Below are positions 1-10,445 of a DNA stretch of 64,000 bases, piece by piece. The notes under the pieces were generated by a model. The model saw only the letters and a program-made list of their open reading frames with translations. It did no database searches and was not told the DNA's origin. Each line of letters opens with the position of its first letter. Positions within the stretch are counted from its first letter, which is position 1. Made by a program: the position numbers and the translations under genes. The DNA is from Saccharomycopsis fibuligera x Saccharomycopsis cf. fibuligera (Eukaryota; Ascomycota; Saccharomycetes; Ascoideales; Saccharomycopsidaceae): the NCBI GenBank assembly GCA_001936135.1, contig CP012819.1, positions 930,001 through 994,000 of the forward strand, in the 5' to 3' direction.

Positions 1-51
1 ATTTACATAAGTATGATAAAAAAGGGGAGAAATTTCCAAGTAAAGACTCAA

Positions 52-3000
52 TTACTGTACAGGAAACTTGAAGCTATTTATACCGGCATTACCAGCATCT
101 TCCGCAGTGTAAAAATAATTTTGCTTATAGAGTGGTTGTGAATGCTGCTGCGGCTGTTGCTGTAGTTGTTGCTGCGACTGTGACTGCCCAGTATAAGGTG
201 CAGCATTATTGTTATTAATACTATTATTCCCATTAATACCCAAGTAAAGATCATTATCATTGGCAAAATACGATCCTGTAGATACTCTATTGGAGCCAGA
301 TGTATTGATTGCCGATGTTGACAACTGGCCTCTGCGATGCATATTAGCAATTCGTTGTCTGCCGCCATGATTCCCAAGATGCGAGCTGTTAGGAAACCCG
401 CTGAAATTGTTATTACTGCTAGAGTTGGATATGCCTGGTGGAGTCCAGTTTTCATCGTATGCTAAGTCGTTGACAAACGGATGTGCAATTGCTTGTTGTG
501 GGGTCCATCTTTCCAAAGGGTTAATGTTCAATATCCCTTTGATGAAATGGAGCAAGTTGAGTCTTTCACTGAGCTCTTTTTCACTTAGATTTATTGATGA
601 TGATCGTTTTGAACTGGATTTTTCCAATAACGATTTTGGCTGGTAATCAAGGATGATTCTGTCTAAATCTGAAGTTTTAAAATAGTTTGTGGACGGTTTT
701 TCACTAAGCCGGAATTCTTTGGAATACTTTTCCATAGATTTCAATTTATACTTGTAAAATGCGGTTGAGTTGTCATCATTGGAAACTAGTTGAGAATTAG
801 TTGTTGGATTGGCAAAAGCTCTTGATGAAGGATATGCTGGAACCTTTTCCATGAAATTCATGGAATTTTTACCCATTTCAATCATCCATGTAGAAGGATA
901 CCCGAATATATCCACAATTCGGCAGAGCTGATTATACTGACTGTTACCAGGAAGTAAAGGCAAACCCAAAAACAACTCTGCCACAATACAGCCAAATGAC
1001 CACATGTCAATAGCGCTTGTATATGGGAGCCCCAAAATAATTTCAGGAGCTCTGTAGAATCGAGATTGAATATAAGTGTATACAGTTTGCCTTTCATCGC
1101 AAGCACTGCCAAAGTCAATAATTTTTAAATCTGGACTATCTGCATTCACTAGCAAAATGTTTTCTGGTTTCAAATCACAATGAATAATTTTGAATGTCTT
1201 CAAGACAATTAAAGAGCTGAGAAGCTGTCGAGAAAAGGATTTGATTAAGCTCATATCCAATCCATTAAAATGATTCTGTTTTATTAACTCATACAAATTG
1301 CTAGAAAGCAATTCAAAGGCAATACACAAATGACGACGGTGCAAAAATCTGTCTTTGAGTCTCAAGAAATGATGCTTATCTAATGGATCGATTTTATGAT
1401 TGATAGTTTCCAATATTGATACCTCGTTCAAGGATTGATGCATACAAACAGGGTCAGATTTTATGACTTTCACTGCCACAATTTCTTTGTTAATCAAATT
1501 TTGACACTTCACTACTTGTCCAAATGATCCATGTCCGAGTATGTCTAATACCAAATACTTTCTAGACTCCTCAGTTCCGAGGACATCATTTACATAAAGA
1601 ATATAATCTGTATTATCGTTATCATAGTTGTTATTCAATTTCGGTTCAGATGGTTTGGTTAGTACTCTTCTTGGATTTCGCGATAGTTGATAGTTAAATT
1701 GTGGACAACATAGCGAATATGAAGTTGCAATTGAGACAGTAAGGGCTTTTAATGGTGAAACTTGTTCCGATCCCAAAGAAGCTCTGCGGTATTTTGATTG
1801 ACTATTTATAATTGGCGTGAGCTCTTCTCGAGCATTGACTTTTTTGATACTAGGAGCATCTAAATGCCGTACTTGCATGGATTGTGATTGCTCACTGTAA
1901 TGATTTTGCTGTTGTTGGTGCTGATTCAGCTGCTGCTGCTGCTGAAAATCATAATGTGGTAGCTGGAGTGCAGGATGTGAATAATCATTACTATTAGTCA
2001 ATCCAAATTGAGGCACATAGGCATTATCCCTGGTGAATACACTGATGCTTTGGCCTCTTTTATGACCGCCTGGTGGTAATTGAAGACGCACTGAATTGTC
2101 AGCAAAATAAGGTATCGGAGCAGGGGCTCGGGATGGAGGAATAAATTGCTGATTGAGAGGCTGCTGCCGCTGAGGCAGCTGCTCTTGCTGTTGTGGTTGT
2201 GGCTGCTGCTGTTGCTGCTGTAGTAGCTGCTGCTGATTAAGGAAAAGACGGGAGTCATTTGTGTCGTTTTCGTAATGTGTGGGTAACTGTGAATTGAAGG
2301 CTAGAGGTCTTTGAGAAGTAGTTTGCGTACCATAGCTCGAACTTACTGGATTTTGTTGGTGTACATAATTCACATCTGAGAAGCTTTCCTGATGGCGGCC
2401 TGGTAGTTGCTGCTGTTGCGGAGGCTGTAGCTGTGGAAATTGAGAAAGTGAATTGTTTGATATCTGGCTATGTAACACGTTTGCAGGAGATCTATTCGAT
2501 GGCGACTGATTTGGACTATACCAGGATCCAGTCAATCCTCTGTTGGTATTGCTGGTAATAGTTGTAGTGGCGCTAGGCGGACCAGAAAGTATATCGCTGC
2601 TATTATCTGTGCTGATGCTCTGGTTGACCACATTGTTCAAACTGGCAACATTATTATTATGGCTCCTGCCATTCACTAAGTTGTTATTTGCATTTGATAG
2701 CGACAGTGTGTGAACGTGCATTGGCAAAGGTGGCAAGTTTGCGGTTACTGGTGAAGCGTTTTCGCTGTAAAACGATGAATAACTGCTCAAATAGCTGGAG
2801 GAAGAGCGTTGATGATGATGGTAAAGATTAGGGTGTTGAGGTCTCTGCGAATGTATTGGGGACAAGGCGTCTGTTTTGCTTGGCGGCTGTACAGCTTGGT
2901 TATAATAAATGTTATTATATGCTCCAGAACCCAAGCTCATCAGGTTCAAAGTTGCTGAGCTTGGCGTTATAGGAGTATTTCTCAAAGAACCCAAGTTTCC

Positions 3001-3210
3001 GTAACTGTTATTGTTGCTGGTAGGGATGATGGTAAGTTTTATCGGATTTTTTTGCTTTTGTATTTTGCTAGAGCTCGCTAGGGTATTTGACTGTTGTTTG
3101 TTAGCCGCTGTTAATGACATGTCAACGTCATAGCTCTGATTATTATCGTTTCTATAGGCAGCATTGTAATGGCCCAGGAACTGCAGGTCGTTGTAGTTGT
3201 AACCTGACAT
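52..3210 (-). CDS. YAK1: Yak1-like DYRK-family protein kinase
   Basis: This is a single-exon gene of 1052 residues that starts at the ATG at 3208-3210. The first ~530 residues are low-complexity, rich in Ser, Asn and Gln with several poly-Gln runs. The kinase domain follows from about residue 545 to 915. It has a glycine loop GHGSFG (~558), an AVKVIK lysine (~579), the DYRK-type catalytic loop HCDLKPEN (~678), IIDFGSA (~700) and the activation-loop YTYIQSRFYRAPE, whose second Tyr is autophosphorylated in the family. The DYRK-homology segment before the kinase and the text LDILGHGSFGQVVKCQN match Yak1 closely. In yeasts Yak1 acts downstream of PKA and TOR to restrain growth and promote stress and filamentation programmes. 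At 1052 residues it is longer than the S. cerevisiae protein (about 807), owing to the disordered tails. It diverges from MER3 across about 960 bp. Confidence 0.95.
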   Translation of the reverse strand: MSGYNYNDLQFLGHYNAAYRNDNNQSYDVDMSLTAANKQQSNTLASSSKIQKQKNPIKLTIIPTSNNNSYGNLGSLRNTPITPSSATLNLMSLGSGAYNNIYYNQAVQPPSKTDALSPIHSQRPQHPNLYHHHQRSSSSYLSSYSSFYSENASPVTANLPPLPMHVHTLSLSNANNNLVNGRSHNNNVASLNNVVNQSISTDNSSDILSGPPSATTTITSNTNRGLTGSWYSPNQSPSNRSPANVLHSQISNNSLSQFPQLQPPQQQQLPGRHQESFSDVNYVHQQNPVSSSYGTQTTSQRPLAFNSQLPTHYENDTNDSRLFLNQQQLLQQQQQQPQPQQQEQLPQRQQPLNQQFIPPSRAPAPIPYFADNSVRLQLPPGGHKRGQSISVFTRDNAYVPQFGLTNSNDYSHPALQLPHYDFQQQQQLNQHQQQQNHYSEQSQSMQVRHLDAPSIKKVNAREELTPIINSQSKYRRASLGSEQVSPLKALTVSIATSYSLCCPQFNYQLSRNPRRVLTKPSEPKLNNNYDNDNTDYILYVNDVLGTEESRKYLVLDILGHGSFGQVVKCQNLINKEIVAVKVIKSDPVCMHQSLNEVSILETINHKIDPLDKHHFLRLKDRFLHRRHLCIAFELLSSNLYELIKQNHFNGLDMSLIKSFSRQLLSSLIVLKTFKIIHCDLKPENILLVNADSPDLKIIDFGSACDERQTVYTYIQSRFYRAPEIILGLPYTSAIDMWSFGCIVAELFLGLPLLPGNSQYNQLCRIVDIFGYPSTWMIEMGKNSMNFMEKVPAYPSSRAFANPTTNSQLVSNDDNSTAFYKYKLKSMEKYSKEFRLSEKPSTNYFKTSDLDRIILDYQPKSLLEKSSSKRSSSINLSEKELSERLNLLHFIKGILNINPLERWTPQQAIAHPFVNDLAYDENWTPPGISNSSSNNNFSGFPNSSHLGNHGGRQRIANMHRRGQLSTSAINTSGSNRVSTGSYFANDNDLYLGINGNNSINNNNAAPYTGQSQSQQQLQQQPQQHSQPLYKQNYFYTAEDAGNAGINSFKFPVQ

Positions 3211-4173
3211 TTGAAGCTAAAGATTCCACTTTGTTATTGCAGCTACTTTACCCTGAGGTAGATGACTCGAAATGCTATCAATTTCAAATGAAATAACAAT
3301 AGGTTGCGGTTTGTCAACGACCAACTTCGGGCAGTAACCTGGTGATTTCTTCTTTTGTTTTTAAAGTTGGCAAAGCAACTGAATGTGACAGCAAAGGTAC
3401 TGCAAATGAAGTGAGTAGCAAACCACCCAGAAAAAGAAGATATAAAACTAAAATTTGTTTATGGCAGTATCTGTGATAAAGGATGGAGACACCTTAGAGA
3501 TGACGAGACAAGTCGCAGTGGTATATGGTCCGCGGCAGAGAGGCTGCCTGGTATTAATGATGACACTAGCTGTTTGAACAAGACCGGGAGCAGGAGATGT
3601 CACAGGACAGCGCTAGTTCGTTTTCGCTGCTTGTATTTCTGCTCGCGATACTCGAGACTTCCACCGCCCCAGTGGCGGGTGATCATTCACGTGACTAATG
3701 CGGTCCAGCTCACCCCGTACCAGCAGCCCTATATTTAGCTACCTTGAGTGCGGCGCTGCCAGAACCAGTCGCTTTAATAATTGTAATCATTTTTAATGGG
3801 CATAGTCGTATTGATGAGCTGCCTCGTTGGGTTTCACTGGTTTGCGCCGGTTTGCAATTGACAAGAAGAGATTCTTGCGGGCGCCAATTGTAAACGCCCC
3901 AAACAGTTTCATGCATATACCTTAGAAACGGTTCGTATATCTATGTTGGACACGGGCACAGATGCTGTTATTGGCTCTGATCATTTCATTGATGCTCAAC
4001 TTCTTTTCTTTTGCTGCATTAAACAGTAGAAAACAACGATTACTGAGCGCTAATCAAAAAAGCATCATATCATTCTTTGAGAAGTAAATTTGTGTCATAA
4101 AATAACTGCTGTTTTGTGCCCTTCTGCCAAAATATCGCTTTTCATTGACTGACTGAATAATTAAGCGCCCGCA
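3211..4173. other. YAK1/MER3 divergent intergenic region
   Basis: About 960 bp separate the two divergent start codons. I see no coding gene; the short open frames here have no usable ATG or no recognisable product. It is more GC-rich around 3500-3900 than its surroundings. The only site I would mark is an E-box-type CACGTGAC at 3688-3695. Confidence 0.6.
3688..3695. promoter_or_regulatory. CACGTGAC E-box (Cbf1-type site)
   Basis: A perfect CACGTG core followed by AC lies about 480 bp from each flanking start codon. Cbf1 binds (A/G)TCACGTG in yeasts. Assignment to Cbf1, and to either gene, is inference. Confidence 0.35.
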
Positions 4174-7100
4174 ATGAGTTCCAACTTTTTAAACCTCTTA
4201 CAGGACTTTCTACAAAATGACAATAACGATAATGGTATAATACCAAAAGGTAAGATAGACTTCTTCGGTTATTGACAAGTCCTCATACTGACCAACCAGG
4301 AACAGGCCTCGCTCCTTCTTCCAGTTATCAGGCGGAAAATGCCTCGGGCTTTGCGTATGGAGTTTCAGAAATGCGCTTGCCTGCTTTCCATGATACTCGG
4401 CAGATGCAAACCAGCCAGGCTCAGCAACCACTATTCAATTCAACAATGTCTGGAAATAGCAGCCTTTTTTGTGAGAATTTACTCGAGGATAGTTTTCAAA
4501 CTGAAAATAGGGACCAATATGATTCTAAACCATCGTCCTTGGCCTCAGAGGATTACAGACCGGTGATCGATAGCCATTCTCAGGATCAGCATCCCCATTT
4601 TGGACAGCCATCGACTCCAACATTACAGAGACGTGAGTTTTGCACTAAACCACCGTTAGTGGAAAAACCGTTTTTGAGGCAACTTCCAGCAGATGACCAG
4701 ATGGAACAACTACCTAACAGGGTTAGAGGGATCTTCAAATTTGCTTCTTTCAATAAAATGCAAAAAGAGGCTTTCAATCCGATATTTAACCAACCTCATA
4801 ATTGCGTAATAAGCTCCCCTACTGGTTCCGGGAAAACAGTGCTGTTTGAATTAGCGATAATACGACTTTTCTTGAATGAAGATCGTATAGATTTAAACAA
4901 TAACATGAAGGTTCTCTACATAGCGCCAACAAAGGCGCTGTGCTCGGAGCGGTTAGAGGATTGGAGTAAGAAATTCAATCCGCTCAATATCTCTGTCGGC
5001 ATGCTTACCAGTGACACAGAGTCATTTGAAACTGAAAAAGTGAAAAGTTCCAACATTATCATCTCCACTCCAGAAAAATGGGACCTTTTAACACGTCGTT
5101 GGTTTGACTATATCAAGCTTTTTAATCTTGTTAGACTACTTCTTCTTGACGAAATTCATGTCATTAAGGATACACGTGGCGCTGTGCTTGAAGTGGTAAC
5201 AACAAGAATGAATAGAATGTGCAAAAACCTTAGAATAATAGCGCTTTCAGCAACCGTGCCCAACATTGTTGATATCTCACAATGGTTAAAAAAGAGCAGT
5301 GATAATAAACAAGAAAAGGCATTGACTTTAATTTTTGGCGAAGAATATAGGCCCGTGAAAATTAATAAAACCGTCTATGGTTACAGAAACTCTACAGATA
5401 ATGACTTCATGTTTGATTGTTCTCTTAACAGCAAGTTGCTAGATATACTTAGGCAGCAGAGCCATGGCAAGCCAGTACTAATATTTTGTGCTACAAGAAA
5501 AATTGCCTCCAATACCGCTCAATATTTGAGCAGTAATATGGAAATACTACCTTTCCGCGGACCGCAAAAGTCTTTCATAATTCAAGATAAAGAAGCAAAC
5601 GCATTAGTTCAAAAGGGTGTAGCATTTCATCACGCTGGGTTACCATACAAAGATCGTATCACAATAGAATCTAATTTTTTAGAGGGCAATATTAAAATCC
5701 TTTGCTCAACTTCAACATTAGCTGTTGGCGTTAATTTGCCAGCATATCTTGTGATAATCAAGGGCACTAGATGTTGGGTCGAAGGCCAGTTTGACGAATA
5801 TTCAGAATTGGATATTTTACAAATGATGGGAAGAGCAGGGCGACCACAATTTGAAACCGAAGGAGCAGCAGTAATTATGACACAAGAGAAAAATAAAAAG
5901 AAGTATGAAACGTTATTGCAAGGTACAGAAAAATTGGAAAGTTGCTTACATTTGAATATGCATGAGCATTTAGCGGCCGAAGTTTCCCTAAAAACTGTGG
6001 TGTCTGTTGAAAGTGCAGTGGATTGGTTAAGCTCAACTTTTTTTTACACGAGATACCGCTTGAACCCTACAGCTTACGAAGAAATTCAGTGGTTGAGAGA
6101 GATAAATTTGGATACCAGACTTGCACTCTTTTGTGCAAAACAGTTGAGGGAGTTGGCTAACAGTAACATTATTCAACTTGATCCAGTATCACAGAGAAGT
6201 TATTCGAGTACCGCATTCGGTGATGCAATGTCCCGCCATTATGTACTATTTAAAACCATGAAGAAGCTTGTAACAGCACCTCCTAAACTCCAGTTGAATT
6301 CCATTTTGGAGTTATTTGCGAAAGCAGAGGAATTCAAAGAGCTCAAAATTAAGCATGCGGAACAACGACTGTTTCGAGAGATAAGTGCTTCCCCATTAAT
6401 TAAATATGCTTTGGAAACAAAAGCCCCTAACCAACCTTTTGCTAAAGTTTTTTTACTTGTGCAGTATGAGCTAGGCGGACTTGAATTCCCAAACTATAAA
6501 GGATCACAAAAATTGTATTGTAACTTTAATACAGAGAAGATGCACCTATTCAAGCAAAGCTCTAGATTGATTAGGTGTATGGTCGACACATTTGTTGAAA
6601 AAAAAGACGCAACTTCATTGTTAAATACATTGAAGTTGGGCCGTTCAATTTCAGGAAAATGTTGGGAAGATACGTCAATGATGCTCAGACAACTTGAAGG
6701 TCTTGGCTTAGCTTACATTCGAAAGTTTATGAATCATAACATAATGAGCTTTGAACAGGCGTCGAAGCTGAATGACAACGATATCGAACACTTTTTGGGA
6801 ATGAAACCGGGAAACGGACAAAAAGTTTTGAAAGATATTGCGTCTATTCCGAAACTCTCGGTGAAGTGCCAATTTAAATCCTATAATGTATCTCCAAATA
6901 AAGCTCACGTAAATGCAACATTCAGTGTCACAGCGCAATGCTTGAATCCAGAAAAAATTACGCATTGGCATGGACAGCTAGTGATGGTAAATATTGTGAC
7001 TACCATCAGCAATGGAGAATTAGTTGATTTTCGAAGAATATTTGCGGGGAAATTGCAAGTTGCCAAATCTTTCATATTGTCAGCAAAGCTAATTGATAAA

Positions 7101-8504
7101 AGCCAAAAAATTCAAAGTTACATCTCCTGTGAAGAGATTGTCAACACATACTCTTGCACAACTTTGGACACTCGAATTCCTGATACAGCGTTTGATGAGT
7201 TGTCTGTACTAGTGAGCCAAGAAAGGTTATCAGCAGAGGTAAAAGAAAGTGACTTTTCAGGTAAAGAGTCTGATCTTGATAAAACGACTGTTGAGTTTAT
7301 ATCAAAGGAGCCTCAGAAAACACCATCAACAAATAAAAGCGGGGGCCTAGCATCAAAAAGATCAACAAAATCAATGGCTATTGAACCCCTAATCATTAAC
7401 TCACAAGATGCCGAAGCTGCTAGTTCCACTGGAACATATAACAAACAAACAGAAACATTGTATTTGTTACGTTCTGATGGGCACTATGAATGCAAACATA
7501 ATTGCAAAGATAAAGCGCAGTGCCGACATCTCTGCTGCAAAGACGGGTTGCCAACAATTCCTAGAAAACGCAGCGCTTTAAAAGAGATGAAAAGCTTGAG
7601 CCAGAAAAATCGCAAAGTAGCAACAGTATTGCCAAGGGAAAAGCAAGTGACTAGTAACGCCACTAGCGCAGGCTTTGACTATAATAGTCAAAAGTTAAAA
7701 CTGTTATCTGAGAAAAAAACCAACAAAAAGAATAATTTTGAGGGCAAAACTATAAATGAACCAATAGAGGTTCTAGAAAATATCTTGTCATCGTCTGAAA
7801 TTGACATTGAGGAGCTAAAGAGGCTAGCAGATGCCGCATTGGCGGAGGAGCCAAAAAGGCTTTTTGCAAAAAGCGCTGGTATAACAGGCGAAGCTGCAAA
7901 CAGCGCAATTTGGGAGAAAAACAGGAGGAAAGCTGCTACTCTACAGAAGCAAAACTGGAAAAACGATTTTTACGATGGACAAACAAGTGAAGAGGAGCTG
8001 GAAGATGAAAATCAAGCAGGAAAAAATACCCACAACAAAAAGAAGTTTGAGGTCGATGTTGGCAATAATGCTGCTTCAATAGGTGTTACTTCGACAATTT
8101 CTCCAGAAAAGCCGGTTTGGAAAATAGGTGATGACGACGACGGCGACCACAATCCAAGCCAGAGAAAAGGAGATAAGCACTTTTCTATCAAAAACGTTTC
8201 CCAGGAAGATGAATTCAAGGCCGATTTTGATAACAGGTGGGGCGAAAAAGACGCTACAGAAGCGACAGAAGCGTTTCACGCTTTTTTGAACACCTCAGTT
8301 CATTCAACAAGTAAGGCAAGCGTAGACGTTCAAGATAGTCCTAGTCTAGTGAATGTCGAAGCAGGAGAGGCGCCTGAAAATGAGGAATCGCCATTAAAGA
8401 CAGAACAAAACAATCACAACAAGGGGACCGCTATGACCGATCAAGAAGGCAGCATCGATGCGGAATTGCTAAAGTTTTTGGGGTCTGATGTGGAAATCGA
8501 GTAG
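4174..8504 (+). CDS. MER3: Mer3/Hfm1 meiotic Ski2-like DNA helicase (spliced)
   Basis: Two exons, 4174-4249 and 4300-8504, encode 1426 residues; the junction codon becomes Gly26 and keeps frame. The intron-less reading has no ATG at this end, which supports exon 1. Helicase motifs are visible: Walker A PTGSGKT (~200), motif Ia PTKA-CSER (~230), DEIH box (~308), LSATVPN (~350) and QMMGRAGRP (~530). A Sec63-type region follows. A cysteine/histidine cluster CKHNCKDKAQCRHLCC (~1088-1103) is typical of the HFM1/MER3 group. The C-terminal ~330 residues are acidic and disordered. Mer3 unwinds DNA and stabilises recombination intermediates for interfering meiotic crossovers. The helicase motifs and reading frame look intact, arguing the gene is under selection. 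CTG codons fall in motifs I/Ia; under the CUG-Ser code these positions would be Ser. Confidence 0.93.
4250..4299 (+). other. MER3 intron (50 bp)
   Basis: The donor is GTAAGA, the branch-like sequence TACTGAC (4286-4292) and the acceptor CCAG. At 50 bp it is close to the lower limit for yeast introns. Removing it joins an ATG-led 76-nt exon in frame to the helicase. S. cerevisiae MER3/HFM1 also has a 5' intron, spliced with help from Mer1; I see no Mer1 enhancer (AYACCCTT) here. Confidence 0.8.
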
Positions 8505-8900
8505 GCGGTGCATGCATGTATCCAATCAATTTTATGTATAATGTCAACTGGTGCTGATAAACGACGTAAATCAAAAAAAAAAGAGAAAATAAAAGAGAAT
8601 CTCCATTAGAACAGGAAAGAGGTACTTAGATCAAGCCAAACGGCTCTCTAATAGGCATGCAAACCGCGCAAGAAAAATGGGGTTACAGTAAGATACCATC
8701 CATATGGGTCCTAAATTTTCAAAAAAAAAAATTTTTTTTTATTTTTTTTATTTTATTTTATTAATAGCGACGACCAGAAGCAGACCGCACCATCGTTGCA
8801 GCCAGCTATACTCCAGCATTCTCGAAGAGCCATCAAAGGCACATTTAAAAACCGCTGAAAGCATCCATTCGCATTAGCCCCAGCATCCATATTGAAGAGC
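8505..8900. other. MER3-UTP30 intergenic region
   Basis: About 400 bp with no gene. It holds A- and T-rich tracts, including an A run running into a T run at 8720-8763 just before the UTP30 leader, probably a nucleosome-depleting promoter element. Confidence 0.5.
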
Positions 8901-10071
8901 ATGGGCGTTATCGTGGGGACCAAACACCAAGAAGGTGCCAACAAGGCGATCAAGGCGCTTTTGGCTCACTGTAAGCAGACAAGCAAGGTAAACAGTGCTG
9001 ACAAGAAGCAAACCAAGAAGGCAGCAGCAGCAGCAGCAGGGAAAGAAGAACAGGAGGACGCTAGTGATTCGGATGCAGTCTACTTGATTGTCAATACGGA
9101 GAAACCGTTGTTGAAGAAGAACGACTACACGCCGCGAATAATGTATGTACGAATATTCTGAGGCCAATCCGTTGCTGTTTTGGTCTGGCTTGGAGAAAAG
9201 CATAATACTAACTTCAGCGCCTAGCAAGTTGCCGCACAAGTTTGGCAAAGTGAGAAGCCACTCAATGTTGCTCATCACCAAGGACCCGGTGGCGCCGTTT
9301 CGTCAACTGTTGGAGGCTCCCGACAGCGAAACCGAAGACCTTTTCAAAGGAATTTACGGGCTCAAAAAGCTCCAAGCGCACATGAGAAGCCCGCGGTACG
9401 CCAAGCGAATCTTCAGCGAGTACGATATCATATTGGCTGATCACCGAGTACACCACAGGTTGCACGAGGTGCTCGGAGCACGGTTCTACAGCAAGAATAG
9501 AAGGGTGCCATTTATGGTGCAGATGGATACGCCGGAGAGGATGGAAGAGGCGAGAGTCGCAGCCAACAGGGCGTTGAGGACGAGAAAGAAGGAGAAGTAT
9601 CCGGGCGGGGAAACCATCGCTGGCAGGGGCACTAATGGCGACGGAGGCGGCAGTGGAAACGGCGGCTCGGAAGCGTCAGCAGCAGCAGCAGCAGCCGGAA
9701 GCTGCAACCCGGGGTACGTGTATCGCCAGGTCAAGCTGATTGTGCGAAACACGTATATTGTTGGCAACGACAGCGGCACCACGGTTGCGGTGAAGGTGGG
9801 CCATGTTGCGATGGGCAGCAAGGCGTTGATGGAGAACGTGGAGGCGGTGATGGTGTTTTTGACGAGTGCTCAGCACCGACCAGCAGGAGGCCTCGTCAGC
9901 ATGGCCGGCACCAGTGCCGCTGCCGGCGCCGCCAGTGCGAATTGCGGCAACAGGGTGAGAAGCGTCCATGTCAAGACCAGCGAGAGTGCGAGCGTGCCGG
10001 TAGTGGTAGAGGAGGAGGGGGAGGAGGACCGCGAGAAAGAAAGCTTCAGTTCTGCCACTGATAACTACTAG
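8901..10071 (+). CDS. UTP30: Utp30-like ribosomal L1-domain protein (spliced)
   Basis: Exons 8901-9142 and 9225-10071 give 362 residues. Splicing joins PRI to IKLPHKFGK across the boundary (Ile from AT|C), restoring an uninterrupted L1-domain protein from two frames. I start at ATG 8901; the upstream in-frame TTG is not a eukaryotic start. The segment LLITKDPVAPFRQ, the DLFKGIYGLKKLQ stretch and the late VKVGHVAMGSKALMEN are typical of the Cic1/Utp30/RSL1D1 family, nucleolar proteins of pre-ribosome maturation. Unusual points are a Gly/Ser/Ala-rich insertion with an Ala run inside the L1 domain (about residues 240-270) and an acidic low-complexity tail. The gene is strongly GC-rich compared with MER3. 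Cic1 is the alternative assignment. Confidence 0.8.
9143..9224 (+). other. UTP30 intron (82 bp)
   Basis: Donor GTATGT, perfect branch TACTAAC at 9206-9212, acceptor CCTAG ending at 9224. A nearer CAG at 9217 lies only 6 nt from the branch A and would break frame, so 9224 is chosen. Confidence 0.92.
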
Positions 10072-10445
10072 CTGGATATTAGACATATTTAATTGACAGA
10101 CACTGCTATGATGATACTTGTTATTTTCTGCTATTATTTGCTGTAAGTTGTTGTGGTGGTTTCTGGCGTCTTTTTAGGCTGTCAAAGTGGGTCGATTCGA
10201 GGTGCGCCAGCAAGCATCGCGCTGCGTATCGCTTGTCATGTTTCTGCTCCCTACTATTTCATTAAGCGCCGACCACTGTGCTCCCGCAAGTATAAATACT
10301 GCCCCTGAGTCCCTCCCATCTTGTGTGGATCTCGAGTCGCACTCATTTCTTGCGATATCGCAGCGTCTATTCGCCTTTGCCTTTGCCTTCGCCTTCAGAA
10401 AAGACAGAAACAGACACTTACCCACCCGCAGTCTCGGTAAGCACC
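10072..10445 (+). promoter_or_regulatory. GPH1 promoter and leader
   Basis: A TATA box (TATAAAT, 10291-10297) lies about 150 bp upstream of the GPH1 ATG. A CCCCT stress-response element (10302-10306) sits just after it. S. cerevisiae GPH1 is induced by Msn2/4 through such elements, so stress control is a plausible inference. A CCTTTG-like hexamer repeat (10371-10400) lies in the probable 5' UTR. Confidence 0.5.

Noticed and set aside
9217-9217. CAG at 9215-9217 as UTP30 acceptor
   Set aside because: Only 6 nt from the branch A and puts the downstream exon out of frame.
10323-10445. Upstream extension of the GPH1 frame
   Set aside because: It begins without an ATG and overlaps the TATA/leader region; ATG 10446 has a good context and gives the expected regulatory N-terminus.
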